Shown piece by piece: positions 1-12,409 of a stretch of DNA of 64,000 nt; position 1 is the stretch's first letter; every line of letters begins with the position of its first letter. This DNA comes from Chondrilla cf. caribensis (Eukaryota > Porifera > Demospongiae > Chondrillida > Chondrillidae). Where the stretch lies: contig OZ026549.1 of the NCBI GenBank assembly GCA_964020155.1, forward strand, positions 5,981,719 to 6,045,718. Direction: 5' to 3'. The notes beneath the pieces were generated by a model. It made no database searches. It saw only the letters and a program-made list of their open reading frames with translations, and was not told the DNA's origin. The translations under genes and the position numbers were made by a program.

Positions 1-3000
1 TCTGCTTCAGCCTGTTTTCTTTGCTCTACTTCTCTTCTCTGTTGTTCGTACAATATCCTTTGCTGTTCTTCCTGCAACCTTTTCTCTTCCAACCTTTCTT
101 TCTTGTCTGCTTCCTCCAACATCCTCTTCAACTCCTCACTCACCTCCTGTACACTGTCTCGAGTATTTTGTTGCATAATTGCCTCTTTCCAGACTTGATT
201 GCGCTGTTCTTCAATCTTCTTCAGACTATTGGATGAATAATCTACTTTTCTACCTCGCTCCAAGGAGTGGTGCTCTTCTTCCAATCTCTTCCACTCGTCC
301 TCGCGAGCCTTCCTCTGTTCTTTCATGCGTTCCTTCAAGAAAGCCTCACGGTTGGCAAGGTCCTGCATGGTAGCTGGGGAATGACTCCAGTTTGAACCGG
401 TTGTAACAGATGGAGGGACAGAGGTTGTTGGAGGGGGGGATGTCGATTTAGGTGAGTCCACACGAGGGGGGAGTTGGGTAGATTGTGCAAGCATGGAGAA
501 AAGTTTCTGTTTCTGATCCTCTTTCTTCCTCTTATGATCTCCCTCTGCTGTCTGCACCTGTACAGGCTGATTCAGAGATGCCTTGAACTCTGCTGTGCGT
601 GGTACACTCTCATCATTGCTGGCCTTCCTGTCCCAGCCGGGCTTGTTCAGTAGCTCCTCATCTCTCCTTGTCTCAGGGTGTTCTGTGAGTCGACTTATTT
701 CAGCCTCCAGTAGAGCGATGTCGCTGTCCAGACCCTGAGTGTTCTTGGCGTGCACAGGATCAACAAAGCTTTGTTCAATCGGATCAACAGATATGGGTTC
801 TCGACCTCTTGGGCTTGTCTCTCCGCCAGTGGGGGTAGTGCTCCCCTTCTTCTTGATGGTAACCAACACTTTGCCAGTACCCTCGTTAGTGATGGTGGTT
901 TCAACTGGTGTTTTGGGCTTCTTCTCACGCAACGGCTGCTTCAATTCGATGAGATCAGTGGCAAGTTCAGCCATTATAGCATCAAACTCGCTCAGTCCAT
1001 TCTCATCACCACCCTCCTTGGCAGGCTTGTCCTTACGAACATCCACAACTCTCTGGTTGATAGAAATACGAACTGGCCCAGAGCCTTTCTTCACTGGGTC
1101 TGACGCTGGGACTGGCTTCTTGTTCCCACCTAACGCGGCAGGTGGTGGGGTGGGGACTATTCTCTGATTCACTGATAGTTTTACCTGGTGACTGGGATTT
1201 TCCTTAATATTCGAGATGTTGGAGAGATGCTCTGACTCTTGCGTAGGAGGGGGCGTGGTCTTGGGTGCCAGCTCGGGTGTGGGCGTAATCACTCTTGTGA
1301 CTTCAACTAAAGAGGAACATGAACAACACCGTAATATTGATGTCATGCAGTGGAGCAATATGACCTAATGCAGTACCCCCCCACATGGAGCAATATGACC
1401 TAATGCAGTACCCCCCCCCCCCCACTGACCAATATGACCTAATGCAGTACCCAGTACAAACGTATATTGCCAAGTTTTCACATATTTCACAAGTGGAGCC
1501 TTCACAAACATTCAGTTTACAAAAAAAATTGTCCCCACACACTGGTACAGGGAGTGTCCCCACACACTGGTACGGGGAGTGTCCCCACACACTGGTACGG
1601 GGAGTGTCCCCACACACTGGTACGGGAAGTGTCCCCACACACTGGTACGGGGAGTGTCCCCACACACTGGTACGGGGAGTGTCCCCACACACTGGTACAG
1701 GGAGGTACGTATGTACATAGTAATGAGTGACATTGTCATTCTAAAATGGTGGACAATTACAGTATAGATGGAAGCTGTTTACTTTGGTGTATGACGTAGT
1801 CAAAGCTAAATAGAATGATAGACCCATTTTTTGGCGATAATTCACAAAATTTTCTTGTCATGAAATAGTGTCAACTCGGAACCCCACACACATCACATAT
1901 GTACATCAGCACACTTAGAATGTAATTTTGAAGGTACATACATACATAGCACCACACCCACAATACAGAATGTAGGCACACACACACACACAACACTCAG
2001 TGGTGCTACAGCACACAGTGGGTACCTTTCCTCTGTATCCCTAGAACAATACTTCCATTGCTTCCTGCCGCCTTCATCAAGGACACCACCTCGCTGTGGA
2101 GGAGGCTGTGTGTGGACTCTCCATTCACCGATAGTATCACATCCCCACGTCGAAGGTCATTCTGGTCAGCAGGGCTACCTACAAGATTTGTTGCCATCAA
2201 TACACACATGACACACACATGATAAACACATGATAAACACATGACATACGTATAACACCCAACACATACACCTGGAGGTGAATTAATACTAGGCATACAG
2301 CAGAAAGTACAGAGTTCATCCCTCTCAATGATATGCACATGCTGCACACAATACACACAACATACGTACGTACACAATATAATACATAATGAATGTGAGT
2401 GTGTGTGCAATACATACACGACACACATACATGATATTGTTGGGATTATTCCTACAGCAGAGAGCACAGCCCAGTGACCCCGCCCCCTGCTCACCTGGAA
2501 CTATCATGTCTATGGTGGGTGGAATGTGGCTGTCACTTCCTCCTGTTACCTGGCAACCGAAGCTCCCCCTTTCCGTACTCCTCATGGGCACAGTCAGGAC
2601 CTCGGTGTCCACCACAGTCTGCAGAGATGATGACACCAAACTGATAACAACCATACTCTATGGTTGATAGGTATAACAAATCTCAAGTTACAATCTGTTG
2701 AGGTGATTAATAGAGCAAGGAAGTCTGTTACCTTAGTAGTTGCCACACCCATACCCACCCCCACACACACCCACACCACCAGCACACAAACCACAACCCT
2801 CCCACACACGTAAAGTGCTACATACTGTACCCACAGCCCATTTACAAGCTGCACAGTTTAAGAGTGATAATACGTAGTTGATTGTGCAACTCACACGAAC
2901 AGTCAGAGAAACGGACAATCTAAATGTACCACACACATGCACCTGCATCCATATGTAAGTACTCATTCCACACACCTCATACCCATCACCACGGAACATA

Positions 3001-6000
3001 CCACACATTTAGGTGTATGCATGTCAGTAAGATATCAGCCATGGTCCATCAACAGAACCGATGGGCTTCCGAGAAACCTGGCTCTGACCTGATGATGTTA
3101 CTATGGCAACAGTTCAAAGTTCAGATGATATTAGAACAAACCCTCTGACATACTACCAAAAAGCAACGAGGAAGGTCTGAATCCATGGCAACACCAACAC
3201 AATGGAAACAGGACATGTGGGGAGATTATCTCCTCCAATGTTGAACTGGGCTCAATTGATTCCACTTGTTTGGATGTGGAACTAAAACAAAGTACACTAA
3301 GTGCAGACTGTGTACAACAGAGGAAGGGTGCAACCACCCACGGACGACGGCAATTGGGGTCAACGGCCAATGGGTGTGCCTTTAGTATCCAGGAAGGTAG
3401 ACATGTCTGTGATCACATGTATGGACTGAGATGTTTAGTCAGTCAGCGATGCTGGATACGGCACCACTGTAATCACAAGGGGCCATGCCCGGAAGATACC
3501 ACACCACTTTGGTTGGTGACTTCAGCAATATGGTCCTAGGCTGAATAACCTACTGAAGGATGCGTCCTTGCAGAAGGAAAAAATTGTGCCTATACAACAT
3601 ACATACGTAATTCATTCACTGTTGACCCCACTGACCCAAAGTACAGTGGGCAGTGAACGGTTACAATGTACGTACGTATACTTGGTATTAACAGTGACTG
3701 TTATGCACAGAACATGCACACACACACAAAGGGTGGGGTAGAACCACTACAAATGTATGTACATACAAGGATGTGTGTATAGTGCATATAGAACTAGATC
3801 TAAGGGAAGGCTCAACACGTGATGTACAGGTACATTGCTGCTACTAATGGGACATCTCGTTTGGGACCTCAGACAACTGTCACCAACCTCCACACACAAG
3901 CAAACCAGTTCAGACTACACGCATGTCTCAGGTACCTTAGCAGCAGAGGACGTCGACGAAGGAGTAGGAGTGCGTGACCTCGAGGAGCTACTGCTAGCAG
4001 TGGGTGGAGGAGTTGGAGTGAAGCGAGGTACTTGCGTGACAGGCTTGGATACAGTTGGGGAGAAGCGAGGTACTTCTGTGACAGGCTTGGATGCAGTTGG
4101 GGAGAAGCGAGGTACTTCTGTGACAGGCTTGGATACAGTTGGGGTGGGTTGGGGTATTTCTGTGATAGACGTCAGCACTGGTGGAGTTTTGCTGCTGACT
4201 TCAATCTGTACCGAAGAATTGCTTTCCTTTCTGCGCTCTTTCACAGACTCAAACACATTGCCCTGAAGTGAGACCAAGCCTGTGACTGCAAACTGTACTG
4301 TACGGTACACACACATACGTACATACACCCATCACATCAGCTGAAGGTCTACATTATGTACATACGTACGTATGTACGTACACAACATTAAACATGTATA
4401 TATGTACCTCTACTAAGGTACAGTACATTATGTACGTATGTACGTATTATATACATACATATGTACGTACATACACATAGTATATATGATACAATGTACA
4501 TAATACGTACCTGTACATACAGTTCCATCCCTGCGTATGTGTACTGTACTTCAACATTGTAGAGTGTGTACTGTATTATATGTTCATATACACACATGTA
4601 CATACGTATGTACACTGAGACCCCAGGTGGAAGCCTCTCACACTCACAGTGTGTTTCATGAAATCCTTGAAAGCGCTCAGGTCCAGTCTGGGACCACCGT
4701 AGTCTGGGACCTTGTCCACTTTACACCCCAACCAATACAGCGTCCCTACAACCTAACAGAGACAAAAGTACATATATACGTATATATATATATATATATA
4801 CATGAACACAATGCACAAATCACCAATTCACACATCAGGTTTGCATATAGTACGTACATGCATGTGTTTGAAATGCTCTTGGACAAGACATGTATAAAGT
4901 ACGTATGCCATTACATGTACACAATATCCAGCTCTGTACGTGGTGAGAGATCCACCAAGATGAAACATTTCCAATGTTGATTGCATCCATAAAGATAATA
5001 TGACAACGTACGTTGGTGTGCACAGAGTACATTGTATGGTTGGTACATTTGGTCCTATATGTATAATACTTTAACACTGTAATGTGACGTCGTGGCTATA
5101 ATTACGTAATTCTGATATCATTTTAAAATGTCTGCAAAATGGACATCAGAACAGATGTCCAATTTGATGTCCTCAGCAGTTGTCAATGAACCCAGGCAGC
5201 CATATAGACATTTCCAGGTGATACCAGTCACGGAAGAGACTGGAGTAATCTGCCAGCTGGAAGAACAAATCAGCAAAGGCCCTTTCAAGGAATCTCGTGC
5301 TAAGGAGAAGTAACCTATGTTGATATTTGTCATCTAGTTTCATGCTACAGACGTGCCCCATTCCCAGGGATGGCATGTTTCAGTGTTAACTGTTTGATCA
5401 ACAAAAAATTGCACCCAAAGAAACTTGATACCCACTAAAACCTGTAACATTGGCCCCTGTGGTGACAACCTCCATCAGACTTGCTGCAGACTGGAATGGA
5501 ATGAGTATACCTCACTTGTGCTTGGTAATTATCAATCAAAGGGTTTGGACGTGTGTCAAACTCGTTGCTAACATAAACGACATCAAGACTAGGAGTTCTG
5601 GTCCTTCGGGAGCATTAGTAAATACACTACTTATCATCACAAGGAACGATGACATACACTGATCAATACTCTGAAAGGCTTCACACACTGTTGTGACAGA
5701 ATACACCAGCCACTTGATGCATGGGTGCACACTTGCATCAGAGGAAGGAAGCCCTCACAGATCTCAGTGAGCAGCCACAGGACGTGGGATCGTGCGAAAA
5801 CACAAGATCAGGGTGAAGCTCTTAGCAACAGGACTAATTATTATAATACTATAATAATTTTTATTGTCTAAAGTGGTCAGTGCTGGTGAGTAACCTCAGG
5901 ATGTCCTTCCAGGCGTGATGGCACCCTCACAAGATAGGTGCATCATGCTGGCCTTGCTGTCACCCTCCTAGAACTCTGTGCGCACTACATGGAACTCCTT

Positions 6001-6829
6001 CGAATGCATCACTCACATTCCTGAGCTTCCTGTTCTCAGCATCCTGGTCCCATAGATCCACAGTGGATCCTCGCCTCTTGGACGGGTCCTCCAGGTCTGT
6101 TGCCCCAAAAAGCTGATCTCCCTTCAGCCCAAATTGGTCCTTGCAGACTCGGAGGAATTGGTTGATGTTGTCCTATGGAATGAGATACTTCATCAAAACC
6201 ACACCCAGTAGACAAGTTATGTGATGGTAATTGATTCAACTGATTAACAGATAAATATTGTGTCAATTAAACACAGAAGGTTATTATCATTCATACATCC
6301 TTCACAATATATTTGAAAAAGATGGATTAAATCTGCAGCATAACCCACACCTGGTGGGAGGATGTTATGTGCATTCCTTCCATCACTGGAATGATGGTAC
6401 CTCCAGGTGTGAGGTGGTCCCGGGAGGATATCATTGAATGGGTCAGAGGCAAACATGTTATGAGCTGCTCCATACTTCCCATACCTGTCAGTTTCTTAGG
6501 TGTGAACATGTGCAGGGATGTCAGCAGGTCACAGTACCTGACTTCCTATCCCATGGGGCCCAGCAAACTCCCAAGCTAACACTTTTGGGAATCGTCGTAG
6601 TTACCATTCCAAACATTCTATCAATCACAGGCTACTGATCATGGCATCCATCCCAAACAGAACCCACACCTACAAATACACTACCCTTGAGAGGTCCATG
6701 CATAATGATATATTGAGGTCAACATACTTGATGACTGTATGATATGCTACTGTTACACAACTGTATGTATGTAGGTCTAGGTTTGGCTACTGCTACACAT
6801 AAACACAGACAACTTTATTGATACACCCG

Positions 6830-6883
<54 letters not shown>

Positions 6884-6890
6884 CGGGCAT

Positions 6891-6957
<67 letters not shown>

Positions 6958-6964
6958 CGGGCAT

Positions 6965-7020
<56 letters not shown>

Positions 7021-7861
7021 CTCACCACAAAGGCATGATGGGTTGGGAGTTTACTATAACGTGGCTTGCATCCTGGCTTCAACTTCCCTATAAACCTAAG
7101 AACAAAGCAAGGTCGAACCAGCAACAACACACATGTACACACATCACAGGAGGTAACATAATCTTCTGGAATGTTCCACTGTGGTAGACCTTATCACTAT
7201 AAGGACATTCTGCTAACATGTACAGTGGCCAACAGAATGCATACCAAACAAAGATGGTGATTAACAGGTAGACACTGCATATCACAGCTCATGAGTCAGG
7301 CACGTGGGAGGGTAGCTGTTGACAGTAGAACCACACCGCGCACTGACACTGACTGTGAGAGACTGAGGGTGAAATACCAGAATACACACACGCCCGGGTA
7401 TGAACGTGATTAAGTGGACATCGAGAACATACCGATAGGAGGAAAATATACTAATAAACAGGCAGCGGTGTTGCAATACACGCGCAAGTGAATCGCATGA
7501 GCTAATGTGTAATGAGATTATGAGGACAGGGCGGACGCCCAGAACCGATACATTACGAGGTGCATGCACTTGGCGGTATTCTTTCCTAGAAAGGAATCCA
7601 GCACCAATGACGGTGACATTAGACACCTGACTCACTCGCACAAAATTATTCCACTCTCCAGAGATTTTCTAAAATCGTGCTGAAAGACCTCACCAGTTGT
7701 AGCCTATCAAAGGATGGTGGAGTGAGCCATAAGTTACACGTTGCTGGAAATAATCTATGCTCCTTACTTACTTCTATCCACTCTTGGCACTTCTGCACTA
7801 AAATGTTTGGCTCTGGGCCGCTATGGAGGGAAGAAAGGGACGATTTATTCCCCCGGCTCAT
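1..7861 (-). CDS. LMO7: LMO7/LIMCH1-like CH-PDZ-coiled-coil protein (3' end outside window)
   Basis: Exons on the minus strand: 7861-7772, 7703-7636, 7095-7026, 6172-6017, 4752-4648, 4262-3936, 2618-2495, 2178-2026 and 1306 to beyond base 1. Phases agree at every junction, and the ATG at 7861 has an in-frame stop upstream. Exons 1-5 give a single calponin-homology domain (CQEWIE..., ILCEFIGKLKPG, NINQFLRVCKDQFGL, TLYWLGCKVDK) most like that of LMO7/LIMCH1. Exon 6 is a Pro/Ser/Thr linker with three VSKPVTEVPRFSP-type repeats. Exons 7-8 give a PDZ domain (GSFGCQV, DLRRGDVILSVNG). The last exon is polar and ends in a Glu/Gln/Arg coiled coil. Family members act at actin-rich adherens junctions and carry a C-terminal LIM domain, which would lie off the window. 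The PDZ points to LMO7 rather than LIMCH1; the exact orthology is inferred. Confidence 0.85.
1531..1705. repeat. 25-bp minisatellite, 7 copies
   Basis: Seven near-identical head-to-tail 25-bp units, each starting GTCCCCACACACTGG, lie in the last intron of the LMO7-like gene. They create long spurious ORFs in several frames. Upstream, at 1350-1450, the phrase CAATATGACCTAATGCAGTA occurs three times. Confidence 0.95.
6837..7020. repeat. (CA)n microsatellite with two identical interruptions
   Basis: About 180 bp of CA dinucleotides is broken twice by the same ATGTACGGGCATG phrase, which suggests internal duplication of a CA block with its interruption. It sits directly downstream (in the sense of the minus-strand LMO7-like gene) of the 5' splice site at 7025. 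Confidence 0.95.
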
Positions 7862-8348
7862 CTTGTCGCTCAAGTTTGTCCGCTTTGTGGCTCACCCATA
7901 AAAGGAAGTCAATCAGGTTTCCATGACGATTCTCCCACCCACAGGTCCACCTAGATGCTGGAATATTGACACCTGTATAGTTGTGAAATGCTTTTAATTG
8001 CGATAAAAATACATAACACGCAGTTGAAAAATTGTCTGAATAGTGCATATCGGATAAATTCTGTTATATAAACACGAATTGAGCGTGCTAGTAGCTCGAT
8101 ACAAACCGCCATTTTGTAGCTCACGTGACTATAACTGCACTTCCGTTCCGTCTTTATTATAAGTTCAACCACGCCGTTCGAGTGGGTGAAGTGAAGTTGT
8201 CTCTCTTTCTGTCATTGTTTTTGACAAGATCCTCCCTTCGAGGTCTTAACGACGGCCTAACGGTCGAAGATAAGTGACAAGAAGTGCCTTTAAGCCTTTT
8301 GCAAATCAAGTTCTCAGTTGTTTTTTTTGATCTACTACTTTCGACGAA
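7862..8348. promoter_or_regulatory. Divergent intergenic region, LMO7-like / FAM181-like
   Basis: This 487-bp stretch lies between the two start codons. A plus-strand TATATAAA is at 8065-8072, about 280 bp before the FAM181-like ATG. No open coding segment was seen here, so it probably holds both promoters and 5' leaders. Confidence 0.5.
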
Positions 8349-8906
8349 ATGATGGCTCAAGACCTGGTTAGTTTCATCAACAACCAAAGTGATTCGATTA
8401 GAGTAGCCATGGAAAAGACCAACAAAGGAAAGAAGAAAGTAAACCACAGAAAGTACATTCAAAAGCGAATGAAGTCGTCTCAGAAACCCAAACCCGTGTA
8501 CACGCCTGCCAGGGCCAAGATATCCCTTACTTCAAAGGGAGATAGGATCCCATCGATTACCATGAGGGCCAAATCGGCCTTCGAGTCTGGCAGAGAGCTA
8601 CCACCATGGATAACCTTCTCTTCCTTAGAAAGCGAAGCAGTCGTCCCAAAGTCCCAGTACCAAGCTTGTTGCGACCCGGAAGTGGATGAAGTACTCAGTG
8701 CGTTCGAAAGCCACGTTGACGTCCCAGTTGGGAGCCCGAGCAGTTGCCTCTCGGACCCATTTTCTCCCTATTCCTCGACCATCTCCGAATCAGGAGAGGA
8801 GTACACCTTTGACACCAACTTCGACTCGCCTTATCAAGGCTACGTTGAAGACTGTGGCTATTGCAGCGATATATCCCAATTCAGTCCACCCCAGAAATAT
8901 TGGTAA
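8349..8906 (+). CDS. FAM181-like small protein (tentative)
   Basis: Intronless ORF of 185 aa beginning with two Met codons. Residues 5-43 form a conserved-looking block: LVSFINNQSDSIRVAMEK, then a basic stretch with VNHRKYIQKRMK. This resembles the N-terminal motif of vertebrate FAM181A/B (an FVNLAS...ALDKS block followed by HRKYLQKQ-type residues). A later LPPWITF segment might match the hydrophobic TEAD-contacting segment described in FAM181 proteins. The rest is acidic and Ser/Pro/Tyr-rich with no recognised domain, as expected of a disordered nuclear cofactor. It is divergent from the LMO7-like gene and convergent with the MAT2B-like gene. The family call is from recognition of one motif only; it could be an unrelated basic-motif protein. 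Confidence 0.5.
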   Translation: MMAQDLVSFINNQSDSIRVAMEKTNKGKKKVNHRKYIQKRMKSSQKPKPVYTPARAKISLTSKGDRIPSITMRAKSAFESGRELPPWITFSSLESEAVVPKSQYQACCDPEVDEVLSAFESHVDVPVGSPSSCLSDPFSPYSSTISESGEEYTFDTNFDSPYQGYVEDCGYCSDISQFSPPQKYW

Positions 8907-9813
8907 CCTATGATAACTGGTACAGAGAACCGCTATTTTATTGTTGTTAACCAGCATGACACCACTAACTTGCTAACACCACCTTTTGTAGTTGCTTTTT
9001 GTAACACTGCACAAATTGTGTAATGAAGCTTGGTAGAGAAGTGAAATATAAGATTGTGGAGGTATACGTGTGCACGCCGTGTGTGCATGTACAAGTGTGC
9101 TAGCAAGACCCCTGTGTTCACCCACAGTGACAATATTTTTGTGTGTATATTCCACAATAGTCTTACGCCGTCATAGCATGTGTGCATGTACGTATGTTCA
9201 GCGAGTCTGGTAAGACACCTGCATATGGGTCTAATTGCACATGTAGGTCTCATGACATAATGATACATTCCAGAATACTCCAACTGTATCCCAGCTCTGT
9301 TCCCTTGTATGGTAGATACACCACCAGTATAGGTACAGTGGCCTTGGTTGCGTTTGAAGAAACCTTTGGGACCCAATGTACAGTCATCACAGAGTGACCC
9401 TCAATAGCACAAACAAACACAACCGTCCAGTGTATCTAGTCACCAACAGTTGCCAATAACATGTCACAGATCAGCCAACACATCAAAGTTGAGTGTGTAC
9501 AAAATAGATACGTACCATTCCAATGATAGCTCCCCTTACAAACACCTTCACGCTAAACACCATAAAGTGACCACATACATGGAGCTACAAGGCCATGTTA
9601 ACAATCTCATCACATTGGCACATTATACAAATTAACACTTGTTCATGCTGGCCTATGTACAGAAGTGGACATCATAGCAACAGGAGATGCACGTTATTTC
9701 AATATTAAACACTTTAGACCTTGATCCGTATCCTAGAAACATAAGATGAAACAATTTTCCAAATATGGTTATTTCCTGTTTGCTTTGATGAAGTTCGACA
9801 TTATTGTGGTTTC
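8907..9813. other. Convergent intergenic region
   Basis: 907 bp between the stop codons of the FAM181-like (+) and MAT2B-like (-) genes. It should contain both 3' UTRs. No coding exon, RNA gene or organised repeat is visible. Confidence 0.6.
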
Positions 9814-10719
9814 CTAGGCAACAAAGTCCTTTAATACACAGCAAATGCCATCCCTGAATGGTGTGTGGTTTCCAATTCCAACACTCTCCAATTCGCTACA
9901 ATCCAGCTGGGTGTTGTATGGTCTAGGGGTCCCTCCCACAGACGGCTCGTTAACTGGTATCACATGGTCACTCCTGAGGGAGAACACTTCGGCCATGATC
10001 TTAGCCATACCATATTTAGTCAGGCACTCGTTCCCGCCCCAGTGCCACACCCCTGTGAATGCGGGCTGCTCAAGGTGGCGTTCTGATATCTGTCTCACAA
10101 CCAGCGCAACATCACTACAGTGAGTGGGAAATCGGAGCTGGTAGTTGCACATAGATGCCTTTTCAGGGTACTTGAGCAACCCCTTCAATAACACAGTGAC
10201 AGCACTTTCATCCAGTCTCTCTACTTCTCCATACAAAACCGGCACACGGAGTATTCCGCTGTTGGCGTACTTCTTCACAACCTCCTCTCCTGCCAGTTTC
10301 ATTTTTCCATAGGCGTTCAATGGGTTCGTTTCCGAGGTAGGCTTGTAAGGAGGGGTTTTGCCGTCAAACACATAGTCGGTACCGATGTACAAAAGAAATA
10401 TGTTCTTCTTCGCACAAGCGTCGACTAGGAACTGAGTGGAAGATACATTGAGCTTTTCTGCTTCATTTGGGGACTTCTCCACCACGTCAGGTCGTCTTTC
10501 AGCAGCAGAATGAACGACAACTGAAGGAGAATATTTCTCTATCAACGCATCTACCTCTCCCTTATCTCTTAAATCGACTTTGGACAGTCCGGGTCCTACC
10601 CTTGAGAATGCTGTACCAACGCACTCCCAACCGTGCCTATCAAATTCTCTTCTAATTGCTCGACCAAGCAGTCCAGATGCTCCGGTTACCACAACTTTCT
10701 TCCCCTGCAAGGTAGCCAT
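9814..10719 (-). CDS. MAT2B: Methionine adenosyltransferase 2 beta-like subunit (extended SDR)
   Basis: Complete 301-aa intronless ORF. It has an N-terminal nucleotide-binding fold with GASGLLGR (residues 13-20), a YIGTDYVFDG segment near 111-120, and the short-chain dehydrogenase YxxxK pair in AYGKMK (Tyr137, Lys141). The C-terminal half follows the dTDP-4-dehydrorhamnose-reductase-like pattern. In animals the beta subunit binds NADP(H) and regulates the catalytic MAT2A subunit in S-adenosylmethionine synthesis in the cytosol. Length is close to the usual ~334 aa, with a shorter N-terminus. Vertebrate MAT2B has many introns, so a single-exon form here is a difference. A bacterial-type RmlD reductase is the main alternative, but the N- and C-terminal patterns favour MAT2B. 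Confidence 0.85.
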   Translation of the reverse strand: MATLQGKKVVVTGASGLLGRAIRREFDRHGWECVGTAFSRVGPGLSKVDLRDKGEVDALIEKYSPSVVVHSAAERRPDVVEKSPNEAEKLNVSSTQFLVDACAKKNIFLLYIGTDYVFDGKTPPYKPTSETNPLNAYGKMKLAGEEVVKKYANSGILRVPVLYGEVERLDESAVTVLLKGLLKYPEKASMCNYQLRFPTHCSDVALVVRQISERHLEQPAFTGVWHWGGNECLTKYGMAKIMAEVFSLRSDHVIPVNEPSVGGTPRPYNTQLDCSELESVGIGNHTPFRDGICCVLKDFVA

Positions 10720-11657
10720 TTTCCCCTCGATCCCGGCGCCCCATGGCAGGGGGGTCTGACCACTCTACTTTTAGCACCCCCAGATAAAGTTGGGTATAGA
10801 CAATCAAATCATAGATCCTATGATCAAATCTTATTAAAATTGCGGTAACCTTCACCTCATGCTACGTCTCAAGGTACCATGGAGTTGTGGCAGTTTAATT
10901 GAAGGCCTCCGGTCAAAAAGGGTACTTTAACGTATTCCGTAATTTCTGAGCAAACGGAGTTTAATCGTTTACGGAGTAGTGCAGGTAAGTACCGTAACGA
11001 ATACGTAATGAAAATGGGCTCCTACCACCAGAATGCTCACTTCTTTCGCATTTACATTTCATTTACTACTTCTTGAGAAGGTAGATGTCGTTTTCAGAAC
11101 GAAAGTAGATTTTTTCTTCCAAACGTTAAAGTACCCTTTTTGACCGGAGGCCTTCAATTTATTTCACTAGTTAATCATCGAGTTTGCTAACAGTTGAATG
11201 CAAGAATGAGCCTATAAAATAGAACTGTTCACCCATGGCTTAATTTAAGATGGAGCCTTGAGGTTGTTACTGTCAAGGCAAAATTTGACCCATCCAAGTC
11301 GACCTAGGTCAAATTTCACAGTGATATTCTATCTTATAGGAAAGAATGCTCCTGCCCAATTTTAGACTGAGGACTGTTTTGATGCCAATAATCATCATTG
11401 GAGTCCCACCCAACCAATATTATCCTACCTCTGTACCATGGGACTAAATTTTGTCACCACCACCACCACAAGGTAGCAAAATCTAATCCTTTGAAATACC
11501 TTAGCACCACAGACAATACTGAGCACACACAGCCTGAGAAGGTGTTTTGACTAAACCTTGGAAAAGATACCTATATTAAAATTATCACTAGCCATCAACA
11601 CAAAAATTAATATGAATCGATATTTGAATGAATAAAATGTACATGCATGTACAATAT
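10720..11657. other. Intergenic region holding a MITE
   Basis: 938 bp upstream of the MAT2B-like start and downstream of the COA5 stop. The MITE at 10898-11158 fills the middle. The flanks look like unique non-coding DNA with no open reading frame of note. Confidence 0.6.
10898..11158. mobile_element. Non-autonomous terminal-inverted-repeat element (MITE)
   Basis: The two ends are inverted copies of about 37 bp, beginning ATTGAAGGCCTCCGGTCAAA at 10898 and ending as its reverse complement at 11158. The inner 261 bp has no ORF. Both sides are flanked by TTA (10895-10897 and 11159-11161), which would be a 3-bp target duplication as made by PIF/Harbinger transposases. The assignment to that superfamily rests on the flanking trinucleotide alone. 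Confidence 0.8.
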
Positions 11658-12365
11658 TCAATATCCTTTTCTTCCTCTGAAACGTTGTCTGTTGTCTAAC
11701 TGTAAGAGATGAGTAGACAGGAGGTAGTTTTGTATGGATATCAGGGTGAAGCTTAAAGACCACTTGAAGATTGGCCATCCATACACTGTAAACTCACCGC
11801 CGATCTCTTGCATTCGAAGAAAGCTACACGAAGAGGACTGCACTCATCAACCACATTCTCCATCAGGCATTCCTTTGGAGTCTTCCCATCCTACAGGAGA
11901 GGAAAGTATGGTAGTAGGCAACACAGATGCTTGGTCTGATACGTCCAGACCATGAAGCCTTTGGCACCATAAAAACCAAGATAATAACCAGAGAAAAAGG
12001 AACTTGGATACAGTTAACAGTACATGCATCAGAAGGTACTGCAGTCAGTAAGGTCAAAATTTGAACAAGTAATTATAAACTACGCTATCAGTATTCACAG
12101 GTAAAGTGATGTAAGCTCTTACAGCACCAGTCATGCCAGTGTCATCTCATTTCATCATACTTGCAGTCCCAAGTCACTAGCTGAATCACAAATCTACTAG
12201 CCCAGGATTACAAAAATGTAAAATAAAAGTTTTAAAGCTGTTCCCTTTGAAATAATTAACGTTAACCTTTTTCACGCAGTCACTTTCCCTGAGGCACTTG
12301 AGAAGTTCATATCTAAGGCCGTTACAAGGAACAACGGGTTTCTTGTCGTCCTCCTCATCCGCCAT
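11658..12365 (-). CDS. COA5: Cytochrome c oxidase assembly factor 5 (PET191 family)
   Basis: Three exons, 12365-12267, 11890-11798 and 11699-11658, encode 77 aa (human COA5 has 74). The twin-Cys pattern is intact: CNGLRYELLKCLRESDCVKK in exon 1, ECLMENVVDECSPLRVAFFEC in two short stretches of exon 2. The C-terminus LDNRQRFRGRKGY is nearly that of the human protein. The family works in the mitochondrial intermembrane space in an early step of complex IV assembly. The exon 1 donor reads GTTAAC, which is weak, but phase and family alignment fit. The ATG is only 44 bp from the divergent UNC50 ATG. Confidence 0.92.
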
Positions 12366-12409
12366 TTTATAATGCTTGCGCAATCCCAGCTACTCTCGTT
12401 GCCGATTAC
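12366..12409. promoter_or_regulatory. 44-bp divergent promoter core, COA5/UNC50
   Basis: Only 44 bp separate the two start codons. If the annotated ATGs are used, transcripts of both genes must start inside or overlap this interval. No TATA box is visible in it. Confidence 0.6.

Noticed and set aside
6327..6509. Possible extra CH-domain exon of the LMO7-like gene
   Set aside because: The CH domain is already complete and in phase without it, and the peptide matches nothing in the family.
6777..7187. Long ORFs of alternating Cys-Val or His-Thr
   Set aside because: They are translations of a (CA)n microsatellite in an intron. The same holds for 23055-23313, 43706-43890 and 61580-61878.
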